This document shows positions 9,374 through 19,647 of a stretch of DNA of 64,000 nt, one piece after another (within the stretch, counting starts at the first letter, position 1; every line of letters begins with the position of its first letter). The DNA comes from Enterobacter cloacae complex sp. R_G8. GTDB lineage: Bacteria; Pseudomonadota; Gammaproteobacteria; Enterobacterales; Enterobacteriaceae. The notes under the pieces are model-generated. The model was not told the origin of the DNA. It saw nothing but the letters and a program-made list of their open reading frames with translations, and ran no database searches. The stretch covers positions 4,588,001 through 4,652,000 of the forward strand of contig NZ_CP102246.1 of NCBI RefSeq assembly GCF_024599795.1, given 5' to 3'. Both the position numbers and the translations under genes were made by a program.

Positions 9374-9408
9374 CCCTCTCCCTTCCGGGAGAGGGCTGGG
9401 GTGAGGGG
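9374..9408. repeat. CCCTCTCCC/GGGAGAGGG palindrome, second copy
   Basis: A 9-bp perfect stem with a TTCC loop is followed by the flank CTGGGGTGAGGG, in the opposite orientation to the copy at 9305. It immediately follows ytfQ. Confidence 0.8.
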
Positions 9409-9416
9409 CGAGAGGC

Positions 9417-10373
9417 TTAGTAGCCCATATTTTTCTTCTTCTCTAACTCTTCTTTGGCGGTATCCGGCAGGTAGAGGGTGGATTTGGTGACCGTCACCTT
9501 CTCAGGCATCGTGCCGTCCTTCTTGAATTTCTCCAGCGCATCGAATGCCGGACCGGCCATGTTTGGCGTGAGCTCCACGCTGGCGTTGGCTTCGCCGTCG
9601 ATCATCGCTTTGTAGATGTCCGGCACGCCGTCGATAGAGCCGGTGAGGATATCTTTGCCCGGTTTCAGGCCCGCTTCTTTAATCGCCTGAATCGCCCCGA
9701 TCACCATGTCATCGTTGTGGGCGTAAACCATGCAGATGTTCTTGCCGTTGTTTTCAGCCTTGATAAAGCTCTCCATGACCTCTTTACCTTTACTGCGGGT
9801 AAAGTCGCCGGACTGAGAACGGATAATTTTAATGTTTGGCGCTTTGGCGATGGCCTCAGCAAACCCCTTCTTACGGTCGATGGCCACGCTCGCGCCGACC
9901 GTCCCCTGCAGCTCAACGACGTTACACGGCTTGCCATCCACCTGTTTCACCAGCCAGTCACCAATTAATTGCCCTTCAAGAACGTTGTTGGCGGTCACGG
10001 TGGTCATATAGAGAGATTTGTCTTTTACATCAATGGAACGATCGAGCAGGAAGACCGGGATCTCAGCGTCTTTCGCTTCCTTCAGGACAGGCTCCCAGCC
10101 GGTCGCCACAACGGGCGCAATAAAGATGGCATCCACACCCTGCGCAATAAACGAACGCACGGCTTTAATCTGGTTTTCCTGTTTTTGCTGACCATCGGCG
10201 ATCTTCAGCGTAATGCCGCGTTTCTGGGCCTCGCTTTTCGCAACGTTGGTTTCTGCCGCACGCCAGCCTGATTCAGAGCCGACCTGCGAAAATCCTACGG
10301 TTAAAGGTGCGGCCATCGCCATAGACGACATGGCTGCCGAAACTGCTGTGACAAGAAGTAAGCGCTTCCACAT
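9417..10373 (-). CDS. ytfQ: Periplasmic galactofuranose-binding protein YtfQ
   Basis: The 318-residue solute-binding protein closely matches E. coli YtfQ, including the ends MWKRLL and EKKKNMGY. Residues 1-21 form a signal peptide (VSAAMSSMAMA, cleavage before APLT). The body is a type I periplasmic-binding fold related to ribose- and galactose-binding proteins. It captures galactofuranose for YtfR-YtfT-YjfF. The ATG at 10373 was chosen because it begins the signal peptide and follows an AGGA sequence; the upstream in-frame extension is not conserved. Two hairpins separate it from ytfR. Confidence 0.96.
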   Translation of the reverse strand: MWKRLLLVTAVSAAMSSMAMAAPLTVGFSQVGSESGWRAAETNVAKSEAQKRGITLKIADGQQKQENQIKAVRSFIAQGVDAIFIAPVVATGWEPVLKEAKDAEIPVFLLDRSIDVKDKSLYMTTVTANNVLEGQLIGDWLVKQVDGKPCNVVELQGTVGASVAIDRKKGFAEAIAKAPNIKIIRSQSGDFTRSKGKEVMESFIKAENNGKNICMVYAHNDDMVIGAIQAIKEAGLKPGKDILTGSIDGVPDIYKAMIDGEANASVELTPNMAGPAFDALEKFKKDGTMPEKVTVTKSTLYLPDTAKEELEKKKNMGY

Positions 10374-10445
10374 ATGAACGTCCTCGTAGGGTGAGTTATT
10401 GTTGGTTAAAAGATGTTCTGCGAAATGACTATAGCCAATGAAATA

Positions 10446-10464
10446 TGTAACGAATTGCGTTACA
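10446..10464. promoter_or_regulatory. Candidate operator upstream of ytfQ
   Basis: TGTAACG (10446-10452) and CGTTACA (10458-10464) form a perfect 7-bp inverted repeat with a 5-nt spacer, 73 bp upstream of the ytfQ start. The shape suits a dimeric repressor, but I cannot name the regulator. Confidence 0.45.
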
Positions 10465-10636
10465 TCACACTTCAGAAAAGTGAATAAAACGTTAATCACA
10501 AGTTTGTAATCGCTTTCATTTCTCCATGAAAAATGCGGCTGAGTTTATGGATTTTTCTGTCATGGAATCGGTCTGAAAAGTGAGACGAACGCGGAGAGAA
10601 GACGAAAACAGGCGAAGACATTCAGCGCCAGTTGGC

Positions 10637-10642
10637 TATAAT
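10637..10642 (+). promoter_or_regulatory. ppa promoter -10 element
   Basis: A consensus TATAAT lies 41 nt upstream of the ppa start codon. The -35 region (about 10614-10620) is a poor match to TTGACA. Confidence 0.55.
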
Positions 10643-10682
10643 ACCTGCCACTTGTTTACCATCCATTTTAAAGGACACAGAC

Positions 10683-11213
10683 ATGAGCTTACTCAACGTC
10701 CCTGCGGGTAAAGAACTGCCAGAAGACATCTACGTTGTTATCGAAATCCCGGCTAACGCAGATCCTATCAAATACGAAGTGGACAAAGAGAGCGGTGCGC
10801 TGTTTGTAGACCGTTTCATGTCTACCGCGATGTTCTACCCATGCAACTACGGTTACATCAACCACACCCTGTCTCTGGACGGTGACCCGGTTGACGTGCT
10901 GGTTCCAACGCCATACCCACTGCAGCCAGGCGCTGTCATTCGCTGCCGCCCAGTTGGCGTGCTGAAAATGACCGACGAATCCGGCGAAGATGCGAAACTG
11001 GTTGCGGTACCGCACACCAAGCTGAGCAAAGAGTACGATCACATCAAAGATGTGAACGACCTGCCAGAACTGCTGAAAGCGCAGATCACTCACTTCTTCG
11101 AGCACTACAAAGACCTCGAAAAAGGCAAGTGGGTTAAAGTTGACGGCTGGGACAACGCAGAAGCGGCGAAAGCAGAAATCATCGCCTCTTTCGAACGCGC
11201 TGCTAAGAAGTAA
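10683..11213 (+). CDS. ppa: Inorganic pyrophosphatase
   Basis: The 176-residue protein is nearly identical to E. coli Ppa. It hydrolyses pyrophosphate to two phosphates, pulling biosynthetic reactions forward in the cytoplasm. The family signature DGDPVDVLV is present, with its metal-binding aspartates. The ATG at 10683 begins [19 protein letters not shown]; an upstream ATG at 10632 lies in the promoter. The gene diverges from ytfQ and ends in a strong terminator. Confidence 0.98.
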   Translation: MSLLNVPAGKELPEDIYVVIEIPANADPIKYEVDKESGALFVDRFMSTAMFYPCNYGYINHTLSLDGDPVDVLVPTPYPLQPGAVIRCRPVGVLKMTDESGEDAKLVAVPHTKLSKEYDHIKDVNDLPELLKAQITHFFEHYKDLEKGKWVKVDGWDNAEAAKAEIIASFERAAKK

Positions 11214-11231
11214 TTCTCACTGCAAATTGAT

Positions 11232-11258
11232 AAAGCCCCGCTGGTCGGGGCTTTTTTT
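11232..11258 (+). terminator. Rho-independent terminator of ppa
   Basis: AAAGCCCCG/CGGGGCTTT pairs perfectly around a CTGGT loop and ends in seven T residues, about 20 nt after the ppa stop codon. Confidence 0.93.
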
Positions 11259-11309
11259 GCCATTGAAAAACAAAAGCACTTCTGACCGTCGCGATCGTGA
11301 GCGTTATAC

Positions 11310-11633
11310 ATGCTAAGTTTCTTTCTTCAAAGCATAAAGATGGGCTACATAAAGGCGTTTGACTGTTACGGCGAAGACAGTAAATGGCAGTATCTCTGCA
11401 TCCTGGCATTCCAGCTTGCCTGGTTTTTGGGGTACTTATGGATCCCTTATCGAAGTGATTATGCGATTCTGCTGTTTTTACTGTTTTTCCTGCCCATCAT
11501 TTCAAGCAATACGCGGTGCATAAACTACTATGGCCGTTCACGCGCCTTGTGCCTGTTATGGCTTATTGCCCCGTACATCATGCTGTTTGTTCCTCTGTTT
11601 TTAACCCGTCGCCGGGATTCAGCAGAGAGTTGA
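11310..11633 (+). CDS. Small predicted membrane protein
   Basis: I do not recognise this 107-residue protein. It has three hydrophobic segments (about 29-45, 51-66 and 82-97). Its general shape (N-terminal soluble stretch, short hydrophobic hairpins, a Cys/Tyr-rich loop, RRRD near the end) is weakly reminiscent of DUF805-type proteins. An internal ATG at 11340 (MGYIKAFDCY) is an equally plausible start; neither has a clear Shine-Dalgarno. It converges with ytfP across a bidirectional terminator. E. coli has the unrelated chpSB locus near here. Confidence 0.5.
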   Translation: MLSFFLQSIKMGYIKAFDCYGEDSKWQYLCILAFQLAWFLGYLWIPYRSDYAILLFLLFFLPIISSNTRCINYYGRSRALCLLWLIAPYIMLFVPLFLTRRRDSAES

Positions 11634-11640
11634 AGGAACA

Positions 11641-11676
11641 AAAAAACAACGCCACCTCACGGTGGCGTTGTTTTTT
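11641..11676. terminator. Bidirectional terminator
   Basis: A long perfect stem (AAAAAACAACGCCACC paired with its complement) around TCAC has A- and T-runs on the two sides. It serves the small membrane protein gene from the left and ytfP from the right. Confidence 0.92.
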
Positions 11677-12020
11677 CAGTACTGGTCTCTGTCTAACCAG
11701 TTACCGCTTACAATCCGCGTTAACCCTTCGACCGGACGCTGGTAGACGTACATCCACGCACTTCCGTACGGCGTCTGGATCAACTGGCGCGCGTATTCAC
11801 CGCCCCTGGTGCGCAAGGCATCAAGTTCGGCAAGTGTCGCGTTATCAATACGATAAACTTCACCCTGTACTGTTCCTTCGCCGGGAACCGCGCCTGGATA
11901 GTGGCCCAGGCTGTACAACTGGTAGTTCTCGATATTGTAATTCCCCAGCAGCAGGGCATTGGTCATCCAGTGACTGTTGCCTTGCTTGGTTCGTAAACTG
12001 CCGTAGACAAATATTCGCAT
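11676..12020 (-). CDS. ytfP: Gamma-glutamylcyclotransferase-fold protein YtfP
   Basis: The 114-residue protein matches E. coli YtfP. It begins with the AIG2/GGCT-like motif MRIFVYGSLRTKQGN and has the conserved GEVYRID segment and a glutamate in the TRGGEY stretch. Its substrate is not established. It starts 2 nt after the end of tamB, making it the last gene of a tamA-tamB-ytfP operon, and it ends at a bidirectional terminator. Confidence 0.93.
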   Translation of the reverse strand: MRIFVYGSLRTKQGNSHWMTNALLLGNYNIENYQLYSLGHYPGAVPGEGTVQGEVYRIDNATLAELDALRTRGGEYARQLIQTPYGSAWMYVYQRPVEGLTRIVSGNWLDRDQY

Positions 12021-12022
12021 TG

Positions 12023-15000
12023 CTAAAACTCAAACTGATAGAGCAGATCAAGTGCCTGGTCTACGCCGGACACTGCTTCCAGATATAGCTTAGGCATCAG
12101 GCGATAGCGTAACGTGAGAGTTGCCAGCGAGTCAAAGATCCCCACGCCATATTTTACCTGCAGACCCGGCAGTACATAACCGCTGACCACTACCTGCGAG
12201 GAGTCACCCACGCCCTGGGTGTCCAGCGCCAGATTACTTACGCCAAACGTCTCACCGATTTTACCCACAACCTGGCCACTTTGTGCAACCCCCAGGCCCA
12301 CTAACATCGAGGTCATCGCTGCACTGTCGCTTTGGCCACTATCCAGGCCCTGGCCACGCAGCAGATAAGAGAGCGCTTCCTGCTGTGACATCGCCGGGTC
12401 GGAGAAGATCTCCGCCTTCGGCTCGTCGGCCGAACCGGTGACGCGCACGCCCGCAATCACGTCGTTTTCAGTCGCTTCCGGGTTACGAATCGCTTCGATA
12501 TTCAGCAGCGGCTGATCCGGTGGACCGGAGAACAGCAGTTCACCTTTACGCACAATCAGATCCTGACCATAGGCATGGAAGCGCCCCTCAGGAATATTGA
12601 TCTGCCCGTTCAGGCCAAGCCCCTGTTTATCCTGCGCCACTTTCAGGTCGCCCGTCAGACGTGCCTTCAGCCCAAACGCGTTCAGACGAACGTTATTCCC
12701 CACGTGCACGGTAAGATTGCTGTTGATCGGGATGCCCGCGCTCTTCTGATCAACCGGCTTGAGGTTGTTGTCGAGCATCACCTCATCACTGGAGACACCT
12801 ACCGCGCTTTCCGGCACCTCGTGGACCACGATGCGCGCCCACGGCACGTCAACGTTGCCGTCGAGGGTAAAGAGGCTTGGCGTCGCTTCAAAGACGATAT
12901 CCGGCGACACGTCCAGGCGTACCATTGGCGGCACGGTGATCCTCACCTTGCTGCCTTTCGCGGCGATACGGGCGCGCCAGTTATCAAGCTGGCTCCAGTC
13001 GGCGTCACCGCTGAGGTTGATTTGCCCCTGCTGGGTCAGCACCGAGCCGTTCAGCGTTGAGCTCATCCCGTTGAAGTTCATCGTAATCTGGCTTGGCTGC
13101 ATATCGAACGGCATAAAGTTACCGTCGATATCCACGCCGTTGAGTTGCATCTGCCCGAACAGATGCGGGCTTTGCGCGTCCCCCGCCAGCCGCAGGTTCG
13201 CGTTGAGCAGCCCCGCCGCTTTTTCACCGCGCGAGAAAATCGGGTTAACCATCGCCAGGTTGAAGTTGCGGATAGAGACGTTCCCGCCCAGATTACGTCG
13301 CCCTTGTGGGTCGGTAATCTGCACCTTACCGTCAAACTGACCGTTATTGGTCAGGCGGATAAGCCACCCCAGCTCTGCCCGGTTGTTGTGCAGATCGGCG
13401 CTCAGGTTCAGGGTATCAAACGCCACCGGCAGCGGCGCGTTGTTGACATCCTGTGTCACCTTCACGTTGCGGCCAGAAAGCGTCACGCTGCCCTGTGGCA
13501 GCCCCTCTTTGGTGGTATCCCAGGCCACATCGGCCTTCCCGCTAAAGACGCCGCTCGCCTGAGTGGTATCCGGCATGAACGGTTTTAACATCGCCAGATC
13601 AAAACGATTGAGGGTGATCTGCGCACGCCCTTCTGCCCCGGCGTCAATGGTTTGCGGCACGCACAGCTCCGCATTCGGGTTAGTCCAGCAGTGCGGCCCG
13701 ATGCTGATTTTTTGTTCGGCATTGCGGTAGTCCAGGGCAATAGCGCGTGACAGCACCAGTGGCCCTACCGGAGTGTTGAAACGGGTGTTGTCGAGCGTCC
13801 CCTTCCAGCGCTCCGCTTTGCGGTCGAAGCTCCCCGTCAGATGAAGCTGCCCGGAAACCGGCTCGCCCTGCACGCGCAGCTGGAGGTCGTGCTGCTTCTC
13901 GTTGCCTTTGGCATCCAGGGTGACCAGATTTATGTTCACGTCCGGCTGAGAAATGCGCTCCACGCGCAGGTTCAGGTTACCGCCGATCTGATCGGTGGAT
14001 TTCACATCCCCGTTAACGCGAACCCGGGCGATGGACAGCTCCTGCCAGCGCAGGTTACTGGCGGTGATATCCGCCAGCAGCTGCGGCGCATCCACCGTGC
14101 CGCGCACCTTAAGCAGCCCCTTCGCCGTACCGCCAAGGCCCGGCAGGGCGTTATCCAGATTTGGTGCGTCGATAGTGGCGTCCAGGTTGAGCTCTTTCAC
14201 GCCCAGTTCACCTTTGATATCCGCCGTGTTGCGCCCCAGCGCCACGTGCAGACCCGGGATCATCCACTGCAGGTAGCTGTTGCCTTTGAGCGAACCTTCA
14301 ACGTTAACCTTGTTCTGCTTCACGTTACCGGCGAGCTTAATTTCCGGGACATCCATCTGCCACGTGCCGCCGTACAGGCTGCCACGGGTTTTGATGAGAC
14401 CATCCAGTTTTGACGGCCAGTCCGGCACCTCTTTCGCCGTGTTAATCCCCGTAAGCTTCAGCTCACCGCGCCAGCTGATCGCCTGCTGCCAGTCGAGCAG
14501 CGCGGTCAGCTCGGTTTTGCCTTCCAGCGCCGCTACGGTCAGTTTGTCGAGATTAACCTGCTGTTCATTGCCTTTTGCATCCAGCGTGATCGTGGCTGGC
14601 GGCACACCTTGCCCCTTCACGGCGGTGCGGAACGACAGGGTGTAATCGGTCATCTTGCCGCTCAGCTTCAGCTTCAGGTCATCGGCCTGGAACTGTTTTT
14701 CGCCGGTGAACGGCCAGTACAGCTGCTTGCTGACCACCTCAAGATTAAGCGGCAATCCGGCTTCCGCCAGTTGGGTTTGCGCCCGCAGGACCATGTCCAC
14801 CGGGCCGGAGAGATTCACCCCGACATCCAGCTTGTCGCGTAGCGCGCCGCCCACTTTCACCTTCACCTTTTCGCCTTTCAGCGGGTCGATGTTGAGCGCG
14901 CTGTTCAGGGTAATATCCACCGGCCAGTTGTCACGCAGCAGGGCATGACCCGAGGCATTGACAGAGCCCTGGTTGGTGTCGATATCCAGCGCGTCGAGCT

Positions 15001-15799
15001 TCATGTTGCCGTCGATGCTGCTGACCTTCAGCAACATGTTATAGACCGTGAGATCGGTGTCACCGGTCAGACGCAGCTGCTCGCCCTTGAACGCTTCGAT
15101 ATTCAGGTTCAGCGGCAGATGCACGTCCGTCATCTCCGGCAGGACGGGCTTCGAGAACAGATCTTTCAGCGTTTCACCCAGCGGTTTCTCTTCCGGCTGT
15201 GGGTTCTGGATCTTCGGCTCGACAATCTCTTCCTGCGCCACGTCCGCTACCTTCGGCAGCGCGATCAGCAATCCCTGCAAGGAGGTTGGCGTCAGGGTGA
15301 GGTTTTTCTCCTGCCAGCGCAGGCCGGAGGTGAAATCCATCACCGACACGGTGGTGTCGTCGATTTTGATATTCACGTTGTCCAGCGCCACCCGATAAAG
15401 GGCGATGGGGTACGGTGTAGAGAGATTCAGCGGGCCGCTGTCCTCTTCTTCAACCGGCGCTGATTTCGGCATTTTCTTCGAATCAATCGCCACGTTCACA
15501 TCTTTTAGCGACAGATCGTTGACGCAGAGCTTACTGTCCCGCAGGCAACCCAGCCTGACGGCAAGGTGAAACTCGCCCGCGTTGACCGCAACGCCAGGCT
15601 GCTCGTAGCGAATATTCTTCAGACGTAGATCGCGCCAGCCGCCCGTGACCTGGCCGATTTCCAGCCCGGGTACCCAGCGGTTCGCCGCGTTAAACAGCAG
15701 ATGCAGGCCGGTTGTCGTTCCCACCAGAAACGCCACCGTACCGAGCAGCAGCACGATAAAAATCAGTACTCCGAGGCTTATCTTCTTCCATAAACTCAT
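12023..15799 (-). CDS. tamB: Translocation and assembly module subunit TamB
   Basis: The 1258-residue AsmA-like protein has an N-terminal signal anchor (hydrophobic segment about 8-30), then a long run of beta-rich repeats expected to form a periplasm-spanning hydrophobic groove, and a C-terminal DUF490 domain ending [20 protein letters not shown]. With TamA it bridges inner and outer membranes, assisting outer-membrane protein assembly and anterograde phospholipid transport (known for the family). Its ATG overlaps the tamA stop in an ATGA arrangement, implying coupled translation. Confidence 0.96.
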   Translation of the reverse strand: MSLWKKISLGVLIFIVLLLGTVAFLVGTTTGLHLLFNAANRWVPGLEIGQVTGGWRDLRLKNIRYEQPGVAVNAGEFHLAVRLGCLRDSKLCVNDLSLKDVNVAIDSKKMPKSAPVEEEDSGPLNLSTPYPIALYRVALDNVNIKIDDTTVSVMDFTSGLRWQEKNLTLTPTSLQGLLIALPKVADVAQEEIVEPKIQNPQPEEKPLGETLKDLFSKPVLPEMTDVHLPLNLNIEAFKGEQLRLTGDTDLTVYNMLLKVSSIDGNMKLDALDIDTNQGSVNASGHALLRDNWPVDITLNSALNIDPLKGEKVKVKVGGALRDKLDVGVNLSGPVDMVLRAQTQLAEAGLPLNLEVVSKQLYWPFTGEKQFQADDLKLKLSGKMTDYTLSFRTAVKGQGVPPATITLDAKGNEQQVNLDKLTVAALEGKTELTALLDWQQAISWRGELKLTGINTAKEVPDWPSKLDGLIKTRGSLYGGTWQMDVPEIKLAGNVKQNKVNVEGSLKGNSYLQWMIPGLHVALGRNTADIKGELGVKELNLDATIDAPNLDNALPGLGGTAKGLLKVRGTVDAPQLLADITASNLRWQELSIARVRVNGDVKSTDQIGGNLNLRVERISQPDVNINLVTLDAKGNEKQHDLQLRVQGEPVSGQLHLTGSFDRKAERWKGTLDNTRFNTPVGPLVLSRAIALDYRNAEQKISIGPHCWTNPNAELCVPQTIDAGAEGRAQITLNRFDLAMLKPFMPDTTQASGVFSGKADVAWDTTKEGLPQGSVTLSGRNVKVTQDVNNAPLPVAFDTLNLSADLHNNRAELGWLIRLTNNGQFDGKVQITDPQGRRNLGGNVSIRNFNLAMVNPIFSRGEKAAGLLNANLRLAGDAQSPHLFGQMQLNGVDIDGNFMPFDMQPSQITMNFNGMSSTLNGSVLTQQGQINLSGDADWSQLDNWRARIAAKGSKVRITVPPMVRLDVSPDIVFEATPSLFTLDGNVDVPWARIVVHEVPESAVGVSSDEVMLDNNLKPVDQKSAGIPINSNLTVHVGNNVRLNAFGLKARLTGDLKVAQDKQGLGLNGQINIPEGRFHAYGQDLIVRKGELLFSGPPDQPLLNIEAIRNPEATENDVIAGVRVTGSADEPKAEIFSDPAMSQQEALSYLLRGQGLDSGQSDSAAMTSMLVGLGVAQSGQVVGKIGETFGVSNLALDTQGVGDSSQVVVSGYVLPGLQVKYGVGIFDSLATLTLRYRLMPKLYLEAVSGVDQALDLLYQFEF

Positions 15800-17529
15800 A
15801 ATTCAGGCCCCAGACCGATGTAAAACTGTAAACCGTGTTCTTCTTTGTCACCCACCGGCACGGCGAAGTCGAGCTTGATGGGCCCGACGGGTGACTGCCA
15901 GCGCACGCCTACGCCCGCGCCGGTTTTGAAATCGCTGCGGCGGATATCGCTCACCGCTTCGCCGCCGTCCACAAACATCGCGCCCCACCATTTTCCGCTG
16001 ACGTTGTACTGGTACTCCAGCGAGCCGGTCGCCAGCTTGGAGGCCCCGATCAGCTTACCGTCATCATCTTTAGGCGCGATGGATTTGTATTTATAGCCGC
16101 GGATACTGCGGTCGCCCCCGGCGAAGAAGCGCAGGTCAGGCGGGACTTTGTCGAAGTCGCCGGTTTCAATCCAGCCGAGGTTGCCGCGCATCACAAAGCG
16201 ATGTTTGTCATACAGCGTACGGATCCAGACGTTTTGCGCCTGAATCACCGAGAAATCCACATCGGAACCCCACATGGTGTTGGAGTAATCGATAGAGTAA
16301 CGCTGGGAATCCCCCCAGGTCGGCATCAGGCCGCCGCGTGAGCGGGTACGGCTGATCATCACCCCCGGATAGAGCAGCATGGTGGTGTTGGTGACGTTGG
16401 CCTGGGTAAAGTGGTCAAGACTCCAGCGCAGGTTAATGGCGCGCTGCCAGCCGCTGGAGAGATCCCAGAAGCGGGATACAGCAAGCGTGGTGGAATCAGA
16501 CTCAGTATCGTTCAGATCGGTACGCTTAAAGCCCCCCTGAACCAGGTAGTACTGCTCAAGCGGGTTTTTCAGCAGCGGTATTTTGTAGCTGAAGTCGAGC
16601 TGCTGTTCCGGCGAAGAGATACTGGCGCTGGTGGTCAGGCTATGGCCGTACGAGTTCATCCACGGCTTTTTCCAGGTCGCCCTCACGCGCGGCCCCACGT
16701 CCGTCGAATAGCCAGCCCCGGTCTCAATGGTGTTTTCGGTGCGGGGTGAAACCACGCCGTGCAGTGGTAATACCTTGGTTTTGCGTGATTTTTCAAACTC
16801 TGGTGCGACAACCACCGAATTAAACCACCCGGTTGCCGACAGGCGGCGGTTCAGCTCGGCCAGATCGCGTGACTGGTAGTAGTCACCCTTTTTGAACGGC
16901 ACGAGGTTTTGCAGATACTCTTCACGAATTTGCGAGCCTTCGAACGTCACATCGCCAAAGCGGTAGCGTTCGCCGCTGTCGTAGTCGATATCCCAGAAGG
17001 CCTGGCGTCGGTCCAGCGCAATGCCCAGCTGGCTTTTATTGAACTGGCTGTCGAAGTAGCCCTTACGTAAGGAGACGCTGGTTAGCGATTTTTTGAAACT
17101 GTCGTAATCACCGTGATTCAGTACGGTACCGATTTTAGGTCGCGTGCTGAGCAGATCCAGGTAATCGCGATCGGTACGCGCGCCGCCGCGTAACACCACA
17201 TTGGTGCCACCAATCAACACCGGCTCCCCCGGTGAAACGCGGGCAATAAGCACCTGCCGCCCCTTCTTTGGCGGCGGGCGGAGATCGAAATCGATGGTAG
17301 GTTCGTAATATCCCAGCGCTTTTAGCCCTTCGCGGATAGCATCATCCACGCGCGCGCGAAAACGCCGGTCTGGCGTCACTTCGTCACTTTCAATCGTCGA
17401 CAGCTGTGCGCGCACGTTTTTTTCCAGCGCCCCGGATAACCCCTCAACCTGCAAACGGACATTCGCCGCGCTGGCAACCCCGCTTGTCAGCAACACACTG
17501 ACCAAACATAACTGGCGGATTTTTGTCAC
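15796..17529 (-). CDS. tamA: Translocation and assembly module outer-membrane subunit TamA
   Basis: The 577-residue protein is the same length as E. coli TamA. It has a signal peptide ([14 protein letters not shown], cleavage near ASAANVRL), three POTRA-like regions over about residues 22-265 and a C-terminal Omp85 16-strand barrel with the [20 protein letters not shown] motif. It inserts a subset of outer-membrane proteins, including autotransporters. The start is the GTG at 17529: a GGAGAGAA Shine-Dalgarno precedes it and it gives a proper signal peptide. An ATG at 17568 would destroy that signal. Confidence 0.95.
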   Translation of the reverse strand: MTKIRQLCLVSVLLTSGVASAANVRLQVEGLSGALEKNVRAQLSTIESDEVTPDRRFRARVDDAIREGLKALGYYEPTIDFDLRPPPKKGRQVLIARVSPGEPVLIGGTNVVLRGGARTDRDYLDLLSTRPKIGTVLNHGDYDSFKKSLTSVSLRKGYFDSQFNKSQLGIALDRRQAFWDIDYDSGERYRFGDVTFEGSQIREEYLQNLVPFKKGDYYQSRDLAELNRRLSATGWFNSVVVAPEFEKSRKTKVLPLHGVVSPRTENTIETGAGYSTDVGPRVRATWKKPWMNSYGHSLTTSASISSPEQQLDFSYKIPLLKNPLEQYYLVQGGFKRTDLNDTESDSTTLAVSRFWDLSSGWQRAINLRWSLDHFTQANVTNTTMLLYPGVMISRTRSRGGLMPTWGDSQRYSIDYSNTMWGSDVDFSVIQAQNVWIRTLYDKHRFVMRGNLGWIETGDFDKVPPDLRFFAGGDRSIRGYKYKSIAPKDDDGKLIGASKLATGSLEYQYNVSGKWWGAMFVDGGEAVSDIRRSDFKTGAGVGVRWQSPVGPIKLDFAVPVGDKEEHGLQFYIGLGPEL

Positions 17530-17754
17530 GTTCTCTCCTGAATATCCCTGTTTCCACCCTGGAAGCAAATGAAGTGCCGCTCCGCGGCAAAAGACGGCCT
17601 GTTAGCCAAAAAACCCAATTCTCGGGTTGAAAAAGGGTGTAACACCCAAATATTTCTTATGATTAAATCTAGACTCATTCAGCGCATTTATTGTGTTCAA
17701 TTAAACGCTTCGTGACAACCTTAACCGAAACATCGCACCCCGGGAGGCCCCATC

Positions 17755-18396
17755 GTGAGTTTATTCGACAAAAAGCATCTGGTTTCACAAGCAGATGCAT
17801 TACCGGGACGCAACACCCCTATGCCAGTCGCAACCTTACACGCCGTGAATGGCCATTCCATGACCAACGTACCTGAAGGCATGGAAATCGCCCTGTTTGC
17901 CATGGGCTGCTTCTGGGGCGTGGAACGCCTCTACTGGCAGTTGCCTGGCGTCTACAGCACCGCGGCGGGCTACACGGGCGGATATACGCCAAACCCCACC
18001 TACCGCGAAGTTTGCTCCGGCGAGACCGGTCATGCTGAAGCCGTACGCGTGGTATACGACCCGTCCGTCATCAGCTATGAACAGCTGCTGCAGGTGTTCT
18101 GGGAAAACCACGACCCGGCGCAGGGTATGCGTCAGGGTAATGACCATGGCACCCAGTATCGTTCGGCGATTTATCCGCTCACGCCGGAGCAGGAAGCCGC
18201 CGCACTCGCCAGTAAGGACCGTTTCCAGCAGGCCATGCGCGACGCAGGCGATACGCGCGAGGTGACAACGGAAATCACCACCGCGAAGCCGTTCTACTAT
18301 GCCGAGGACGACCACCAGCAGTATCTGCACAAAAATCCGTACGGCTACTGCGGTATCGGGGGCATCGGCGTGTGCCTGCCGCCGCAGCTTGCCTGA
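17755..18396 (+). CDS. msrA: Peptide-methionine (S)-S-oxide reductase MsrA
   Basis: The 213-residue enzyme reduces methionine-S-sulfoxide in proteins and free methionine, using thioredoxin. The catalytic motif [11 protein letters not shown] is near residues 51-61, and the resolving cysteines lie in the C-terminal [13 protein letters not shown]. The start is GTG at 17755, with GGGAGG about 10 nt upstream, and gives the conserved [10 protein letters not shown] start. Its stop codon is immediately followed by that of the convergent LacI-type gene, with no terminator between. Confidence 0.97.
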   Translation: MSLFDKKHLVSQADALPGRNTPMPVATLHAVNGHSMTNVPEGMEIALFAMGCFWGVERLYWQLPGVYSTAAGYTGGYTPNPTYREVCSGETGHAEAVRVVYDPSVISYEQLLQVFWENHDPAQGMRQGNDHGTQYRSAIYPLTPEQEAAALASKDRFQQAMRDAGDTREVTTEITTAKPFYYAEDDHQQYLHKNPYGYCGIGGIGVCLPPQLA

Positions 18397-19455
18397 TTAC
18401 TGATCCAGCGCCACGCGAGCCGCGTGGCGCGTGGCATTGCTGACAGAACCATAATCCATAACCTTGCCCTGCAACAGCAGGTTATAGACCGGCGCCTGAG
18501 GTCGGTTGAGCCGCGTTTGCAGCAGGTGTACGGCCTCAATCCCCAGTTCACGGCAGGGCACCGTGACGCCCGTGATCGGCTTTTCCAGACGGTGCGCTAA
18601 ATTCCATGCAAAATCGGTCGTAATGAGCGAAATGTCTTCCGGAATGCGCAGCCCGTGGCGCGTTAGCGCCCTGATCACTCCCTCCGTCATGCTGGTACTG
18701 TTCGGGAAAATCACCTCTGGCCACTGCGATCTGTCATGACTTAACAGCCATGCATCCAGCGCCCGCTCGGCCTCCTCTGCCGTAAACCACTCTGTTACCA
18801 GCAAATCACGCTGGGGATCAAAGGCCACGTGAAAATGGCGGTACGCCTCTTTAATGCCGTCCAGACGCGCATACAGCGTCTCACGCCGCAGGCAGGTGAG
18901 CGTGAGCACACGGCGGTGCCCCTGCTCAAAAAGGTACTGCATGGCGGTGAAACCAATCGCCCGGTGATCGGGTGACACGGCGTCCAGCACCCGATCCCGA
19001 TCAACGGAGTTAATCAATACGCAGGGCTTATTCAGCGTGCTCGCCAGTTTAAAGATGGTGGAATCATCAGTCCCAATAATAATTATCGCGTTGATATTCT
19101 TATGGCTGGCCTTTTCCATAAATAATTTCACGTCGGCGTGCTGCTCTTCTAAGCCACAGCAACTGACCCACACGTTATGCGGGGCGCACGCTTCTGCAAT
19201 GCCTTTGGTCACTTCCAGATAAAAAATGTCTCCACGTCCCTGAAAGGTTCTTTCCGGGGCAAAGACAGCGATACCGTTAATTAACAGCCGTCCGCTTGCC
19301 ATTGCCTCCAGTACACCTAATTCGCGCGCGGTGCGAACGATCGCGTCACGGGCTTTATCGCTGGCATAAGACTTGCCGCTTAATACCCGCGAAACCGTGC
19401 TGACGGAATACCCCGTCAGGGTCGCAATCTCCTCCATTTTTAACCTGCCCGGCAT
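18397..19455 (-). CDS. LacI-family transcriptional regulator
   Basis: This 352-residue regulator has an N-terminal LacI helix-turn-helix (EEIATLTGYSVSTVSRVLSG, residues about 8-27), a hinge region with LGVLEAMASGRLLI, and a C-terminal sugar-binding-protein-like domain. It lies divergently next to the four-oxidoreductase/symporter operon and a perfect 14-bp palindrome lies 28 bp beyond its start, so it very probably controls that operon in response to the substrate or an intermediate. Its hinge lacks a clear leucine-lever consensus. The inducer cannot be read from the sequence. Confidence 0.9.
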   Translation of the reverse strand: MPGRLKMEEIATLTGYSVSTVSRVLSGKSYASDKARDAIVRTARELGVLEAMASGRLLINGIAVFAPERTFQGRGDIFYLEVTKGIAEACAPHNVWVSCCGLEEQHADVKLFMEKASHKNINAIIIIGTDDSTIFKLASTLNKPCVLINSVDRDRVLDAVSPDHRAIGFTAMQYLFEQGHRRVLTLTCLRRETLYARLDGIKEAYRHFHVAFDPQRDLLVTEWFTAEEAERALDAWLLSHDRSQWPEVIFPNSTSMTEGVIRALTRHGLRIPEDISLITTDFAWNLAHRLEKPITGVTVPCRELGIEAVHLLQTRLNRPQAPVYNLLLQGKVMDYGSVSNATRHAARVALDQ

Positions 19456-19482
19456 AGTGTGACCTCGCTCTCAATCAGTTTT

Positions 19483-19496
19483 TGCAAATATTTGCA
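19483..19496. promoter_or_regulatory. Candidate LacI-type operator
   Basis: TGCAAATATTTGCA is a perfect 14-bp palindrome between the divergent regulator gene and the first oxidoreductase. Its position suits autoregulation and control of the operon. Many LacI operators have a central CG; this one has a central TA. Confidence 0.6.
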
Positions 19497-19647
19497 GAAA
19501 CAGCGCTTTGATTTTAAAACCAAATTTCAGAGAGCCTGGAGATTACTTAAACAGCTTGCGAGTATTCTCACAAAAACACATTGTCGCTGCGGCTCCCCTT
19601 TCCTATTTTCCGGTCATCCCTCATTTCAACTGAAATTAAGGTGTGAC

